Notes under the pieces: generated by a model
The model's input: the letters and a program-made list of their open reading frames with translations, nothing else
Told to the model about the DNA's origin: nothing
Database searches by the model: none
Program-made: the position numbers and the translations under genes
Assembly (NCBI GenBank): GCA_009693165.1
Contig: SHXX01000013.1
Span: forward strand, 1 to 37,913
Length of the DNA: 37,913 bases
Source of the DNA: Chloroflexota bacterium
GTDB lineage: Bacteria > Chloroflexota > UBA11872 > UBA12225
Reading direction: 5' to 3'
Shown here: one piece after another, positions 25,146-33,289 of the stretch
Layout: each line of letters opens with the position of its first letter
Numbering within the stretch: position 1 is the first letter of the stretch

Positions 25146-25970
25146 TCAGTCCGTAAGAACGACTGACGCCCGACCAAGCGTGCCGAAATCGACGGTCACG
25201 TGGTCGTGTTCAGTGAGCGGCACCGGCACCACGCAGGTCCCAGTTATCACGATGTCACCGGCCGCGAGGAAACTCCCGTGTGCGATTAATTCATTTGCAA
25301 GCCAGGCGAGCGCCACGCATGGGTCGCCGAGTGCGTTTGCACCCGTGCCTTCAGCGACGAGTTCTCCATTGCGATACGCAGAAACGCGATGGTTGGCTAG
25401 TCCATCACGCGACCAACCAGTGGCGGTCTCGGGCCCTGTGATCACAATTCCCGCGCATGCAAGATCTGCGATGAGTTGCGCCTCGCCGGCCACCACGAAG
25501 TCACGGTACCGTGAATCGGGGAGTTCGATTGCCGGGAATGCGAAACCGACGGCCGCCATCACTTCCGCCGCCATCAACGGGCCAGCGGAGGTCCCGCGGA
25601 GGTCCCGCGCGATCCGGAAACCGAACTCTGCCTCCGCAACACGCATTGCATTGCCCCGGAGTGGGGCGAGGGATCCGTTGGGTTGGAACCGGCTGGCCAG
25701 GATGCGTCCAGCCAATGGGCCGGAAACCCCGATGTGCTGCTGCCCCGCCACACTTGTCGCTGCAATTTTCCAACCAAATGCGGCCTCGCCCGACTTGGCG
25801 ACGACTGCCCGTTGGATTTCATAGCCATCAGCGCGGGTGCGTGGCCTTACATGGTCCGGAAGGGCGTCAATCCGACTCCGCGCATGCCAGGCTTCGACCA
25901 AAAGGGAAGCGGGGTCATCGAGGGCCGGTGGTGTCGATGGTGTCGATGGTTCAGGCATGGGCGGGATCAT
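25146..25970 (-). CDS. 2-keto-4-pentenoate hydratase / FAH-family protein
   Basis: 274 aa from ATG 25970-25968. The fumarylacetoacetate-hydrolase-like fold of MhpD/HpaH hydratases is recognisable: GWKIAATSVAGQQHIGVSGPLAGRI (about 66-90), EAEFGFRIARDL with the metal-binding E-x-E pattern, FPAIELPDSRY, and GNGxxAGTG-like EGTGANALGDPCVALAWLAN near the C-terminus. Such enzymes add water to 2-oxopent-4-enoates from meta-cleavage of aromatics, or decarboxylate related 2-oxo acids. No other meta-cleavage gene is nearby, so the substrate is open. An 11-bp tandem duplication (25585-25606) and Pro/Ser/Thr repeats at the N-terminus are small irregularities. Confidence 0.85.
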   Translation of the reverse strand: MIPPMPEPSTPSTPPALDDPASLLVEAWHARSRIDALPDHVRPRTRADGYEIQRAVVAKSGEAAFGWKIAATSVAGQQHIGVSGPLAGRILASRFQPNGSLAPLRGNAMRVAEAEFGFRIARDLRGTSAGPLMAAEVMAAVGFAFPAIELPDSRYRDFVVAGEAQLIADLACAGIVITGPETATGWSRDGLANHRVSAYRNGELVAEGTGANALGDPCVALAWLANELIAHGSFLAAGDIVITGTCVVPVPLTEHDHVTVDFGTLGRASVVLTD

Positions 25971-26020
25971 AGCGTCCCAACCAGGACCCCACGATCGGCA
26001 AGGCGAACTGGCCGTGAATC

Positions 26021-26050
26021 GAAACGCCCACCCGTTGAGCGGGCGGGCGT
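26021..26050 (-). terminator. Intrinsic terminator after the thrC-like/carrier operon
   Basis: On the minus strand an 11-bp stem (ACGCCCGCCCG with CGGGTGGGCGT, one G-U pair) with a CTCAA loop is followed by TTTC. It sits 22 bp after the carrier stop and marks the end of the riboswitch-controlled transcript. Confidence 0.6.
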
Positions 26051-26072
26051 GGAGAGTTGCAATCCTGGCCGT

Positions 26073-26348
26073 CTATCCCCCGGCAACCGCTGGAACGATG
26101 CTCACCTCATCACGATCAGCGACGGGTGTCGACTGACCTTCCAGGAACCGGATGTCCTCGCCGTTCACGTAGATGTTCACGAAGCGACGGATCTCACCAC
26201 GCTCGTCGTGGAGACGATCATGGAAGCCGGGAAAATCGGTCTCGAGGGATGCGAGTACCTCGCTGACCGTCCCAGGTTGAAGCGTCACTTCCGACGCCCC
26301 GCCGGCGAGAGGACGGAGTGGGGTTGGAATGCGTACTTTCACAGCCAT
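26073..26348 (-). CDS. Free MoaD/CysO-like ubiquitin-fold sulfur carrier ending Gly-Gly
   Basis: 91 aa, ending VPAVAGG directly before the TAG stop, which gives the exposed C-terminal Gly-Gly needed for adenylation and thiocarboxylate formation. The N-terminal strand VKVRIPTPLRPLAGG and the segment FVNIYVNGEDIRFLEG are characteristic of CysO-type carriers, which are nearer than molybdopterin MoaD. It aligns without gaps to residues 1-91 of the MoaD-MoeB fusion. GAGG lies 8 nt before ATG. It lies 77 bp downstream of the threonine-synthase-like gene and is controlled by the same SAM riboswitch. Presumed sulfur donor for that enzyme; no dedicated adenylyltransferase is adjacent, so the fusion's enzyme domain is the obvious activator. 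Confidence 0.92.
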   Translation of the reverse strand: MAVKVRIPTPLRPLAGGASEVTLQPGTVSEVLASLETDFPGFHDRLHDERGEIRRFVNIYVNGEDIRFLEGQSTPVADRDEVSIVPAVAGG

Positions 26349-26383
26349 TTCATCAGCCTCATTCTGGGTAGTTCGGAGGGAAA

Positions 26384-26416
26384 GCGGGTGACGACGCCGC
26401 GTGGCCAGCCACCCGC
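26384..26416 (-). terminator. Weak hairpin between thrC-like and carrier genes (attenuator or processing site)
   Basis: GCGGGTG and CACCCGC form a perfect 7-bp stem with a 19-nt loop; TTTCCC follows on the minus strand. It may reduce readthrough or set the ratio of enzyme to carrier. Confidence 0.35.
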
Positions 26417-26425
26417 ACGATCACC

Positions 26426-27712
26426 TCAATGTCGCGTGGACAGATAGGCCTCGAAGGCGTCGAGGTTCGGCTGCACGACGGGCGTCTCACCTAGCAGGGC
26501 GTCAACGGCGTCAAGTGTCTTGAGGCCATTTCCTGTGATGTAGGCGACGACCCGTTCGTCACGCCCGAACTTGCCCTGTTCGGCCAACTTCTTCAGGACT
26601 GCGATGGTCACACCCGCCGCCGTCTCGGCAAAGATGCCCTCTGTGGATGCTAGCAAGCGCATCCCGTCGGCAATCTCATGGTCGGTCGCCTCCGCAACAC
26701 TGCCACCGGTCGCCCGGGTGGTCTTCAGGACGTAGTAACCGTCCGCCGGATTTCCGATCGCCAGCGACTTCGCGATGGTATTCGGGGATTTCACGGGCTT
26801 GACGGCGTCCCAGTTCCGCGCGAACGCGTGGGCAACGGGGTTGCACCCATCGGCTTGGGCACCCGACACCTTGAACGACTTGCCGTTCGTCAGTCCGACC
26901 TTGGCAAGTTCATTGAAACCCTTGGTGATCTTCACCAGAAGCGATCCGGATGCAATCGGGATCACCAGGTGGTCGGGAACCTCCCAGCCAAGCTGCTCGG
27001 CGACTTCAAACGCAAGCGTCTTGGACCCTTCGGAGTAGTAGGGACGCACGTTGATATTGCAGAATGCCCAACCGCGCTGGTCGGCGATTTCGGAACAGAG
27101 CCGGTTCACGTCGTCATAGGTGCCGTCGATGGCGACGACATTTGCGCCGTAGACCTGGGCGTTCAGGAACTTGGCCCGTTCGGTGTTCTGAGGAAGGAAG
27201 ACGTACGTGTTGAGCCCGAGGCGGACACCCGCAGCGGCGACCGCACTGGCGAGGTTTCCGGTAGAGGCACACGCAAAGGTGTCGAAGCCGAATTCCTTGG
27301 CCTTTGACGAAGCGACGGCGACGACGCGGTCCTTGAATGAGTAGGTCGGGTTGACTGCGTCATTCTTGAGCCACAGGTTGTTCAGGCCGAGCACCTTGCC
27401 CAGTCGGGTGGCGCGGACGAGTGGGGTCCACCCTACACGCCAGTCTGTGTCACCCTGTCCATCAAGGGGAAGAAAGTCCCGGTACCTCCACATGTTGTCC
27501 GGGCCACGTGCGATCGTCTCGTGCGACACCGTCTCGCGGATGAGCTCGTAGTCGTACTGAACTTCAAGCGGGCCAAAGCAACGACTGCAGACGTGGATGG
27601 GTGCGATTTCGTAGGTGTCACCGCATTCGCGACACGCAAGACCATTGATGCGCGTCCGTCCGTCGTTGCCACCCGGACGGCCCGCCACCACTGGCGCCAA
27701 AGTACTGACCAT
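26426..27712 (-). CDS. thrC: Threonine-synthase-like PLP enzyme under SAM-I riboswitch control
   Basis: 428 aa from ATG 27712-27710, 11 nt after GGAGG; ATG 27721 is only 2 nt from it, and the open-frame start at 27802 lies inside the terminator. An N-terminal zinc ribbon (Cys27-x2-Cys30, Cys42-x2-Cys45) precedes the fold-type II PLP domain with Lys127 in NPTYSFKDRVV and the phosphate loop ASTGNLASAVAAAG. Threonine synthase converts O-phosphohomoserine to threonine. Here the Lys motif differs from the common NPTGSFKDRGM, the next gene is a sulfur carrier, and expression is shut off by S-adenosylmethionine. That combination fits sulfur transfer to O-phosphohomoserine (homocysteine formation) better than threonine synthesis. 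Biochemical function unproven. Confidence 0.88.
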   Translation of the reverse strand: MVSTLAPVVAGRPGGNDGRTRINGLACRECGDTYEIAPIHVCSRCFGPLEVQYDYELIRETVSHETIARGPDNMWRYRDFLPLDGQGDTDWRVGWTPLVRATRLGKVLGLNNLWLKNDAVNPTYSFKDRVVAVASSKAKEFGFDTFACASTGNLASAVAAAGVRLGLNTYVFLPQNTERAKFLNAQVYGANVVAIDGTYDDVNRLCSEIADQRGWAFCNINVRPYYSEGSKTLAFEVAEQLGWEVPDHLVIPIASGSLLVKITKGFNELAKVGLTNGKSFKVSGAQADGCNPVAHAFARNWDAVKPVKSPNTIAKSLAIGNPADGYYVLKTTRATGGSVAEATDHEIADGMRLLASTEGIFAETAAGVTIAVLKKLAEQGKFGRDERVVAYITGNGLKTLDAVDALLGETPVVQPNLDAFEAYLSTRH

Positions 27713-27800
27713 GGGGTTCATCCCCTCCTGATACCCGGTGTCTCCACCGTTGTCCTTGTCCTTCACGGACCGAACTCGCCAGGCACTACCCGGGGGGAAC

Positions 27801-27826
27801 AAAAAACCCCGGACATGAGGCCGGGG
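27801..27826 (-). terminator. Riboswitch expression platform: intrinsic terminator
   Basis: CCCCGG-(8-nt loop)-CCGGGG followed by six T on the minus strand, 31 nt downstream of the aptamer. It ends transcription before the thrC-like start when SAM is bound. A separate pairing CAGAC/GTCTG between aptamer and terminator may take part in switching. Confidence 0.88.
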
Positions 27827-27856
27827 TACGACAGACGTGCAGCTACTGTCTGCATG

Positions 27857-27996
27857 CTTATCTCGTCACATTCATCCGGCGTGATGCCGTTTGCCTGGTG
27901 ACCGGAGTTGGCACCTGTCGCGCCGTGCGAACGATCGCACACGCAGTGGTTGCCGGGTTTCGTCGGGCCGTATCCCTCCACCTCTCTGGATAAGAG
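27857..27996 (-). ncRNA. SAM-I (S-box) riboswitch aptamer
   Basis: The minus strand carries the consensus core in order: CTCTTATC (P1 5' arm), AGAGAGGTGGAGGGA, GGCCC, GAAACCCGGCAACC, a variable P3 hairpin (GTGTGCGA/TCGTTCGCAC), AGGTGCCAACTCC, a P4 hairpin, and GATAAG closing P1 (CTTATC with GATAAG). These are the near-invariant S-box elements. In this class bound SAM stabilises P1 and permits the downstream terminator, so SAM turns expression off. The controlled operon is thrC-like plus CysO-like carrier. Confidence 0.93.
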
Positions 27997-28024
27997 CGGT
28001 CAGTGCAGTTGTTAAGGTGCTATC

Positions 28025-28053
28025 AGTCTAGCACCGGGTCACCCATAGCGCAA
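28025..28053 (-). promoter_or_regulatory. Promoter of the SAM-riboswitch operon
   Basis: On the minus strand TTGCGC (28053-28048) and TAGACT (28030-28025) are 17 bp apart. The transcript would start near 28018, about 20 nt before the aptamer. It lies just after the stop of the FAD oxidoreductase gene, separating the two transcription units. Confidence 0.55.
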
Positions 28054-28091
28054 CTGCGGCGATGCGCCGAGTCCGTCGGCAACCCGAACCG

Positions 28092-29510
28092 TTAGCCGCT
28101 GCCTCGTCGCTCGCTGACCATTTCCAGCACAAGCCGGTTTGCCAAGGCGACCGAGTAGTTCTGCCCACGGTCCTGCGGATACACCTGAAACATGCTGCCA
28201 ATCCAGAGCCCGGGCAACGGGCCCTTGAGTGGCGGGATGTGGGAAGGGAACTCCCGTGTCACGATTGGTTGCGCATACGGTGCACCGAAGACCCACGCGT
28301 CACGGATCGATGACTCATCGAATGAAGGGACGATCCGCTTGATGGCCGGCACATACTCGGAGCGGACTTCTTCCAGGGACTTCCCGAAGAGTGGATGGTC
28401 CATCGGGTGGTAGTTTCCGAGGTACACGATATGCCGGCCCCCGTAGCGGGACGGCGGGACGTAATTGGTGTGTTCAACGACGACCAGGAACGGATATCCA
28501 CTGTCATTCACGTTCAGCCAGTAGGTGTTTTCCGGCAGCAACGGCTTGTCAAGCGCAAGGACAAGGCAGTGCGCACCGAAGGCCTCGCCCCAGTCGTGCC
28601 GACGGCGCCAGGCATCTGGAAGGTCCGGGATCAGGCGGGCGGTGACACGGACTGGAAGGGTAGACACCACACTGTCCGAAACGACGGTCTGCGGAGTGCC
28701 TCCGGCATCACGAAGTGAAACCGACCAGCGATCTCCGGCGATTGGTCGCGCGCCTTCCACATGAGTTCCGAGCCGGACCTCGCCGCCGAGGCGACGGATT
28801 TCACCCACCATCGCGTCATAGAGGTCCTGAAAACCGGGTTCGAGAAATCCCAATGAAAAGCTCCGGCAATAGATGCGGGACCAGAACCACGCCAGAGAGA
28901 TGTCATCGGCGCGGGTACCGAATTTTGCCCGCAGCAACGGTTCCCACAGGACACCGAAAGCCCGGGTTCCCATCATGCGCCTCAACCAGGCTGCGGCGGT
29001 ATGGCGCTCGAAGTAACCAACTTTCGGCCATGCCTTCAGGAACGCGAGGACCGCACCCATCCTGACGCGGTCCACGAACGGAAGTGGCGAGAACGCCAGT
29101 AGTCCGGGAACGGTGTACGGCCGCCAGTATTTCCCACCCCACAGCACCGAGTTGACCGGTGAAGCCCACCTGACATTTGAAGACAGCCCCAATTCTGCGA
29201 TGAGGGCGATGATGGCCGTGTCTGATCTGAACAAATGGTGATAGAAGCGGTCGAGGAACGGGCCACCGCCAGGCAGGTCAGGTGCAGGTTGGAACCCCGA
29301 CGCCAAGCCACCGGCGGCCGGTTCCTTCTCAACGAGGGTGACCCGTTCACCCCGCTGCGCAAGCCGGAGGGCGACGGTCAATCCGAGGGCACCACCGCCC
29401 AATACCGTTGTCGTGGGTCCGTGTGGGAGGGGGGTTGCTGATGCCGACACGACGAAAGGGTAACGGAGGACACTCCTCCCGGCACCCCGAACCGGAGACG
29501 CGAGTACCAT
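28092..29510 (-). CDS. FAD-dependent amine-oxidase/protoporphyrinogen-oxidase-like oxidoreductase
   Basis: About 472 aa with start uncertain; ATG 29510-29508 is used because the longer frame to 29561 would overlap the divergent M42 gene, and a GTG at 29450 is also possible. The FAD-binding Rossmann motif TTTVLGGGALGLTVALRLAQRGERVTLVEKE is followed by AGGLASGF, as in flavin monooxidases, UDP-galactopyranose mutase-like and phytoene desaturase-like proteins. Near the C-terminus, LPGLWIGSMFQVYPQDRGQNYSVALAN is the second FAD-contacting region. Proteins of this type often accompany glycosyltransferases or isoprenoid enzymes, but none is here. Substrate unknown. Confidence 0.85.
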   Translation of the reverse strand: MVLASPVRGAGRSVLRYPFVVSASATPLPHGPTTTVLGGGALGLTVALRLAQRGERVTLVEKEPAAGGLASGFQPAPDLPGGGPFLDRFYHHLFRSDTAIIALIAELGLSSNVRWASPVNSVLWGGKYWRPYTVPGLLAFSPLPFVDRVRMGAVLAFLKAWPKVGYFERHTAAAWLRRMMGTRAFGVLWEPLLRAKFGTRADDISLAWFWSRIYCRSFSLGFLEPGFQDLYDAMVGEIRRLGGEVRLGTHVEGARPIAGDRWSVSLRDAGGTPQTVVSDSVVSTLPVRVTARLIPDLPDAWRRRHDWGEAFGAHCLVLALDKPLLPENTYWLNVNDSGYPFLVVVEHTNYVPPSRYGGRHIVYLGNYHPMDHPLFGKSLEEVRSEYVPAIKRIVPSFDESSIRDAWVFGAPYAQPIVTREFPSHIPPLKGPLPGLWIGSMFQVYPQDRGQNYSVALANRLVLEMVSERRGSG

Positions 29511-29540
29511 CCAAGAATGATCGAACCGGGGAGGACTTCG

Positions 29541-30635
29541 ATGACGGACGAGATTGCCCACAGTGCGGCACGACGAAGTGATTGGCCATCAGTCGCGGCC
29601 CCGATCGTCATGTCCCTGGAGTTGCTTTGCCGAAGCCACTCGCCAGTCGGATGCGAACGCGAAATCGATCCGGTCATCCTCGACCTTATCGGTACACTCG
29701 CAAGCCGCACGTGGCAGGACGGTGCCGGGAACATCCTCGCGCATTTCAGAGGTCGTTCGGACAGTGCGCCACTCCACCTGACCGCACACAAGGACGAGTT
29801 AGGCCTCATCGTCAAGCGTGTCGAACCGGACGGTCGGCTTCGGGTCCAGAACATGGGTGGTCTGTACCCCTTCAAGTGGGGGGAAGGTCTGGTCGATGTC
29901 CTAGCTGACGACGGCTCGGTTGTCACTGGCGTCCTGTGTTTCGGATCGCTGCACGTCTCCGAGGAGTCCCAGATCGAACGAGTCAAGGCCGGACGTGAGG
30001 CGATGATCTGGCGAAATGCCTGGGTTGACTGCAAGCGCTCACGCTCAGAACTTGCAGCCATCGGGGTCCATACCGGCAGCAAGATCGTTCCGGCACGGTC
30101 GCGGAAGTCGCCGGTTCTGCTTGGGGACTTCGTGTGCGGACATGCGATCGACGACAAGGGAGGCGTTGCGATCCTGATCGAGGTTGCGGTTCGCCTCGCG
30201 CACGAGATGCCTCCGCAGGACACCTACATGATCATCTCAAGCATGGAAGAGATCGGCAGCGGGTCGGCGGCGTTCGCAACGCGAACCCTTCCCGGAGACC
30301 GTTTGATTGCCGTTGAAATCGTTCCCGCGATGCCGGAATACGACATCGTCAATGATGCGCGCCCAGTGATCCTGTACGCCGATGGGCGCAATGTGTATGA
30401 CGAACGGATTGCAAACCGCGCCGCGGCTCTGGCAAACACCCTAGGGTTCGACGTGCAACGAGGCGTCCTGAGTTCGTACGGGTCAGATGCAAGCATGGCC
30501 AAACAGTCAGGCTCGACACCATCGATCGGATTGTTCGGATTTCCAACCGAGAACACCCACGGGTACGAGATTGCCCACCTCGGCGGGATGGTCAATTGCC
30601 TCGAGATGACAGCCGCCTATGCGTACGACGGGTGA
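29541..30635 (+). CDS. M42-family metallo-aminopeptidase
   Basis: 364 aa from ATG 29541, with GGGGAGGA 5 nt upstream. M42 (glutamyl aminopeptidase/TET-like) enzymes are cytoplasmic, often dodecameric, and trim peptides from the N-terminus with two metal ions. Metal and catalytic residues visible are His and Asp in AHKDELG (usually GHxDExG), the bridging Asp in HAIDDKGG, the Glu pair in SMEEIGSGSA, an acidic residue in AVEIVPA, and the last His in ENTHGYE. The Ala replacing Gly before the first His is minor. Together with the M32 carboxypeptidase it suggests active peptide turnover. Divergent from the FAD oxidoreductase. Confidence 0.92.
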   Translation: MTDEIAHSAARRSDWPSVAAPIVMSLELLCRSHSPVGCEREIDPVILDLIGTLASRTWQDGAGNILAHFRGRSDSAPLHLTAHKDELGLIVKRVEPDGRLRVQNMGGLYPFKWGEGLVDVLADDGSVVTGVLCFGSLHVSEESQIERVKAGREAMIWRNAWVDCKRSRSELAAIGVHTGSKIVPARSRKSPVLLGDFVCGHAIDDKGGVAILIEVAVRLAHEMPPQDTYMIISSMEEIGSGSAAFATRTLPGDRLIAVEIVPAMPEYDIVNDARPVILYADGRNVYDERIANRAAALANTLGFDVQRGVLSSYGSDASMAKQSGSTPSIGLFGFPTENTHGYEIAHLGGMVNCLEMTAAYAYDG

Positions 30636-30670
30636 TCGGGAATCGACGTCCCAACGGACGATGGCTTCGT

Positions 30671-31186
30671 TCAGGAAATCGTGAACTGCAAGGTCCATGC
30701 GGGATACACGACTTCGGGTGTTTCGTGTTCCGTCAAGTGCTCCGCGGTGTCGATGCCGGCGATCACCCGCTTCCAGAAGTCACGTGCCCCGGTGTTGTGG
30801 CGCGTGCCCTGCACGACCCACGGACCCGGGGTTGCCCGTAGGATCGCATCAGCCGATGCACGGCCAATGCCGAGACGCCGGTACCGGCGCATCACGAAGA
30901 ACTCATCGATCTCACGCGCTCCGAGGTGTTCGGGTGCGGGCACCGCAATCGCAAACCCCGCCAAGGTTTCCTGTCCCCACTCCGTATCAGTTACCCGGAA
31001 AAGCCACGCGTCGGCACCGGGTTCGTCGAGACGATTCTCGAGGTCACCCAAGTCCAGGTACGTGAACCGGCCAGCGAGGTTGACAATCCCATTCTCAATC
31101 TCGCTGAAGTCGTACTGATAGAACTGCGCAAGATTGGCCAGTGCAGGTCGCAAAGCCGAGGTCAACGGATCAAGGATCACGTTCAT
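30671..31186 (-). CDS. GNAT-family N-acetyltransferase
   Basis: 171 aa. The acetyl-CoA-binding motif A is present as EIDEFFVMRRYRRLGIGRASADAIL (about 93-117), with R-R-x-G-I-G-R matching the Q/R-x-x-G-x-G/A signature. Before it, LAGFAIAVP is the usual central strand. The last part, FWKRVIAGIDTAEHLTEHETPEVVYPAWTLQF, resembles predicted acetyltransferases that acylate small amines or antibiotics. Substrate unknown. Converges with the M42 gene (36 bp between stops) and is divergent from the first MATE gene. Confidence 0.88.
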   Translation of the reverse strand: MNVILDPLTSALRPALANLAQFYQYDFSEIENGIVNLAGRFTYLDLGDLENRLDEPGADAWLFRVTDTEWGQETLAGFAIAVPAPEHLGAREIDEFFVMRRYRRLGIGRASADAILRATPGPWVVQGTRHNTGARDFWKRVIAGIDTAEHLTEHETPEVVYPAWTLQFTIS

Positions 31187-31364
31187 CGATGGCGGAAGTC
31201 TATCGGGTTGCGCGGCGGGTCAAAGTTGCTGACTTGCCGCCCGAAGCACGGAATGTGTCGGTTCGCGAGTACCATTTCAGTTCGACCTACGACGCAACCG
31301 GATGCTCTCGGGGCATGACGCCCGGCGTTTGCACAGTCTGGCCGACGAAAGAACCGTCGAACTT

Positions 31365-32900
31365 ATGCCCACCACCACCGCGCCAGTCAGCCCGCTCAAG
31401 ACCGATGACGTTTCACTCGCTTCCGGAGGCGACCCAGACCCAAGCACTGCCGCCACCCACGTGAACGGCGCTGGTGAGTCGCCGAACCCGCCGCCTCCGA
31501 CCGACAAGGGGTCGTCGTTGCGGAAACTCCGCCTCGATGTGATCAAGTTGGCGTGGCCGGTGGTGGTTGAACAGTTGCTCTCAACTGCCGTCGGGATTGC
31601 GGACGTCGCGATCACGGGACGGCTGGGACCCTCGGCACTTGCCGGCTCAGGCGTGAGCCTCCAGATCATGTTCATCGCGTTCAGTGCGCTCAGTGCCTTC
31701 GGCATAGGGACGACGGTCGTGGTCGCTCAAGCGACCGGGGCGCGCACCCCGGCAGTCGCTGGCAATGCCTTGAGGCAAGGGATGGTGCTCGGCACGATGT
31801 TCAGTCTCCTGCTTACGGGCGTGGGATGGCTCGTTACCGAACCGCTTGTCGCGCTTGCCGGAGGGACCGGCGAGGTGGCGGTGGCGGGCGTCACGTTCCT
31901 GACCGTTGGATTGGTTGGCATGGTGCCCCTGACCCTTCAGTTCGCGATCGGTGGCGCGATGCGGGGAGCCGGCGACAGCCGCACCCCGATGGTCTGCGGT
32001 GCGCTTGTGAATGTTGTGAACATTGCCGCCGCCTACGCACTTGCGTTTGGTGCGTGGGGCGCACCGGAAATGGGTGTCGCCGGCGCCGCATGGGGAGCGA
32101 ATATTGCCCGGTTCGTTGGCGTGGCTTTCCTGCTCGGCACATTGCTCATGCGGTCGGCACCCGAGGGAATCCGCCTTGGTTCCGGCGCCCCCGCAGGCAC
32201 GGCGGGATGGATGCCGAACCTCGCCATCGGGCGCACTTTCCTGACGCTTAGCCTGCCCGCCGTCATCGAGCAACTTTCATTCTCCGGCATGTTCCTGATC
32301 CTCGGTCGCATCCTGCTGTCGATGGGTCCGACAGTGTTTGCGGCACAGCGGATTGCGATCACTGCCGGGTCGGTCAGTTGGCTACCGGCTATGGGGTTGC
32401 AGATTGCCGCCACTGCCCTCGTCGGTCAGGCAATCGGTGCGAAAGATTACGATCGAGTGGCCACGGTCAATCGCTTCGCCCAGCAACTCGCGGTTGGTTG
32501 GATGATTGCGGCTGCGCTGATATTCGTGGTCGGTGCCCGGCAGATTGCTGGATTCTTCACGGCTGATCCGGACATCTTGGCGCAGACCGCGTGGGGTCTC
32601 TACTCGTTCGCCCCAGGACTGCCAATCGCCGGCATCCAGTTCGTGTTACAGGGTACGCTTCGCGGGGCAGGGGACACGCAGTTCCCGATGTGGAGCTCCA
32701 TTGCCACCCAGTGGCTGGTCATCCTGCCGTGCGCATGGTTGTTTGGGCACGTCCTCGGCTTCGGTATTGTCGGTGCATTCCTGGGGTTCATTGGGTCATC
32801 GGTCGTCAACGTGATCGCATTGAGATGGCGGTTCGGCACCGGCATTTGGCGGTCCAACGCGGTTCTGGTGTCCGAAGCCCACGTCATGCCTGCAACTTGA
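31365..32900 (+). CDS. MATE-family efflux transporter, copy 1
   Basis: 511 aa from ATG 31365; the open frame extends to 31302 without a better ribosome site. The first 55 residues are Pro/Thr/Ser-rich and cytoplasmic, then about 12 membrane helices. MATE features are a VIKLAWPVVVEQLL start of helix 1, GIGTTVVVAQATGA in the first half, PLTLQFAIGGAMRGAGDSRTPM, and a second-half repeat with VIEQLS and FVLQGTLRGAGDTQFPM. Such transporters expel organic cations or metabolites in exchange for Na+ or H+. It is followed 390 bp later by a clear paralogue in the same direction. Confidence 0.9.
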   Translation: MPTTTAPVSPLKTDDVSLASGGDPDPSTAATHVNGAGESPNPPPPTDKGSSLRKLRLDVIKLAWPVVVEQLLSTAVGIADVAITGRLGPSALAGSGVSLQIMFIAFSALSAFGIGTTVVVAQATGARTPAVAGNALRQGMVLGTMFSLLLTGVGWLVTEPLVALAGGTGEVAVAGVTFLTVGLVGMVPLTLQFAIGGAMRGAGDSRTPMVCGALVNVVNIAAAYALAFGAWGAPEMGVAGAAWGANIARFVGVAFLLGTLLMRSAPEGIRLGSGAPAGTAGWMPNLAIGRTFLTLSLPAVIEQLSFSGMFLILGRILLSMGPTVFAAQRIAITAGSVSWLPAMGLQIAATALVGQAIGAKDYDRVATVNRFAQQLAVGWMIAAALIFVVGARQIAGFFTADPDILAQTAWGLYSFAPGLPIAGIQFVLQGTLRGAGDTQFPMWSSIATQWLVILPCAWLFGHVLGFGIVGAFLGFIGSSVVNVIALRWRFGTGIWRSNAVLVSEAHVMPAT

Positions 32901-33289
32901 CCACCGTCCCGAATTGGCCTTGACCAACGGAAACCAACGTCCGGCAGGGCTGGTCGGGTCGGTCACTAACGCGAGTTCCGAAGGCATCCACGTACACTTG
33001 CGGGCAAACAAATGCTTTCGGCTTCCGAGTATCGGAGACCGACCCCATCCAATCCGGTTCCGGCATTCCGGGCCTTCAAGTCGTGCCCGCAAGCCGGGCT
33101 TAATCAACTACCACCGTTCCAATGACAACCAGGCGGGCTTAGACCATAGCCATGGGCGATCACGATGCAGTTCCGGCCGAAGCGCCATAGGGGAGCAACC
33201 GGAGTGGAGAACACCCGAACCGTGATGCCGGTGGCTCGACTGTCCAGCCAACGACTGATCTCCGCCCGGACCGGTGGGCAATTGGCGCG
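32901..33289. other. 389-bp spacer between the two MATE genes
   Basis: No frame has a convincing ribosome site or family match, and I see no terminator with a U-run. It is longer than expected for a simple tandem operon and may contain the second gene's promoter; I could not name specific boxes. Confidence 0.35.

Noticed and set aside
25585-25606. Tandem 11-bp duplication in the hydratase gene
   Set aside because: Reading frame and family motifs continue normally through it; a minor sequence feature only.
31189-31464. Plus-strand frame of 91 codons upstream of the first MATE gene
   Set aside because: It overlaps the MATE N-terminus in another frame and matches nothing known. A small real gene with a frameshift cannot be excluded, but the evidence is too thin.
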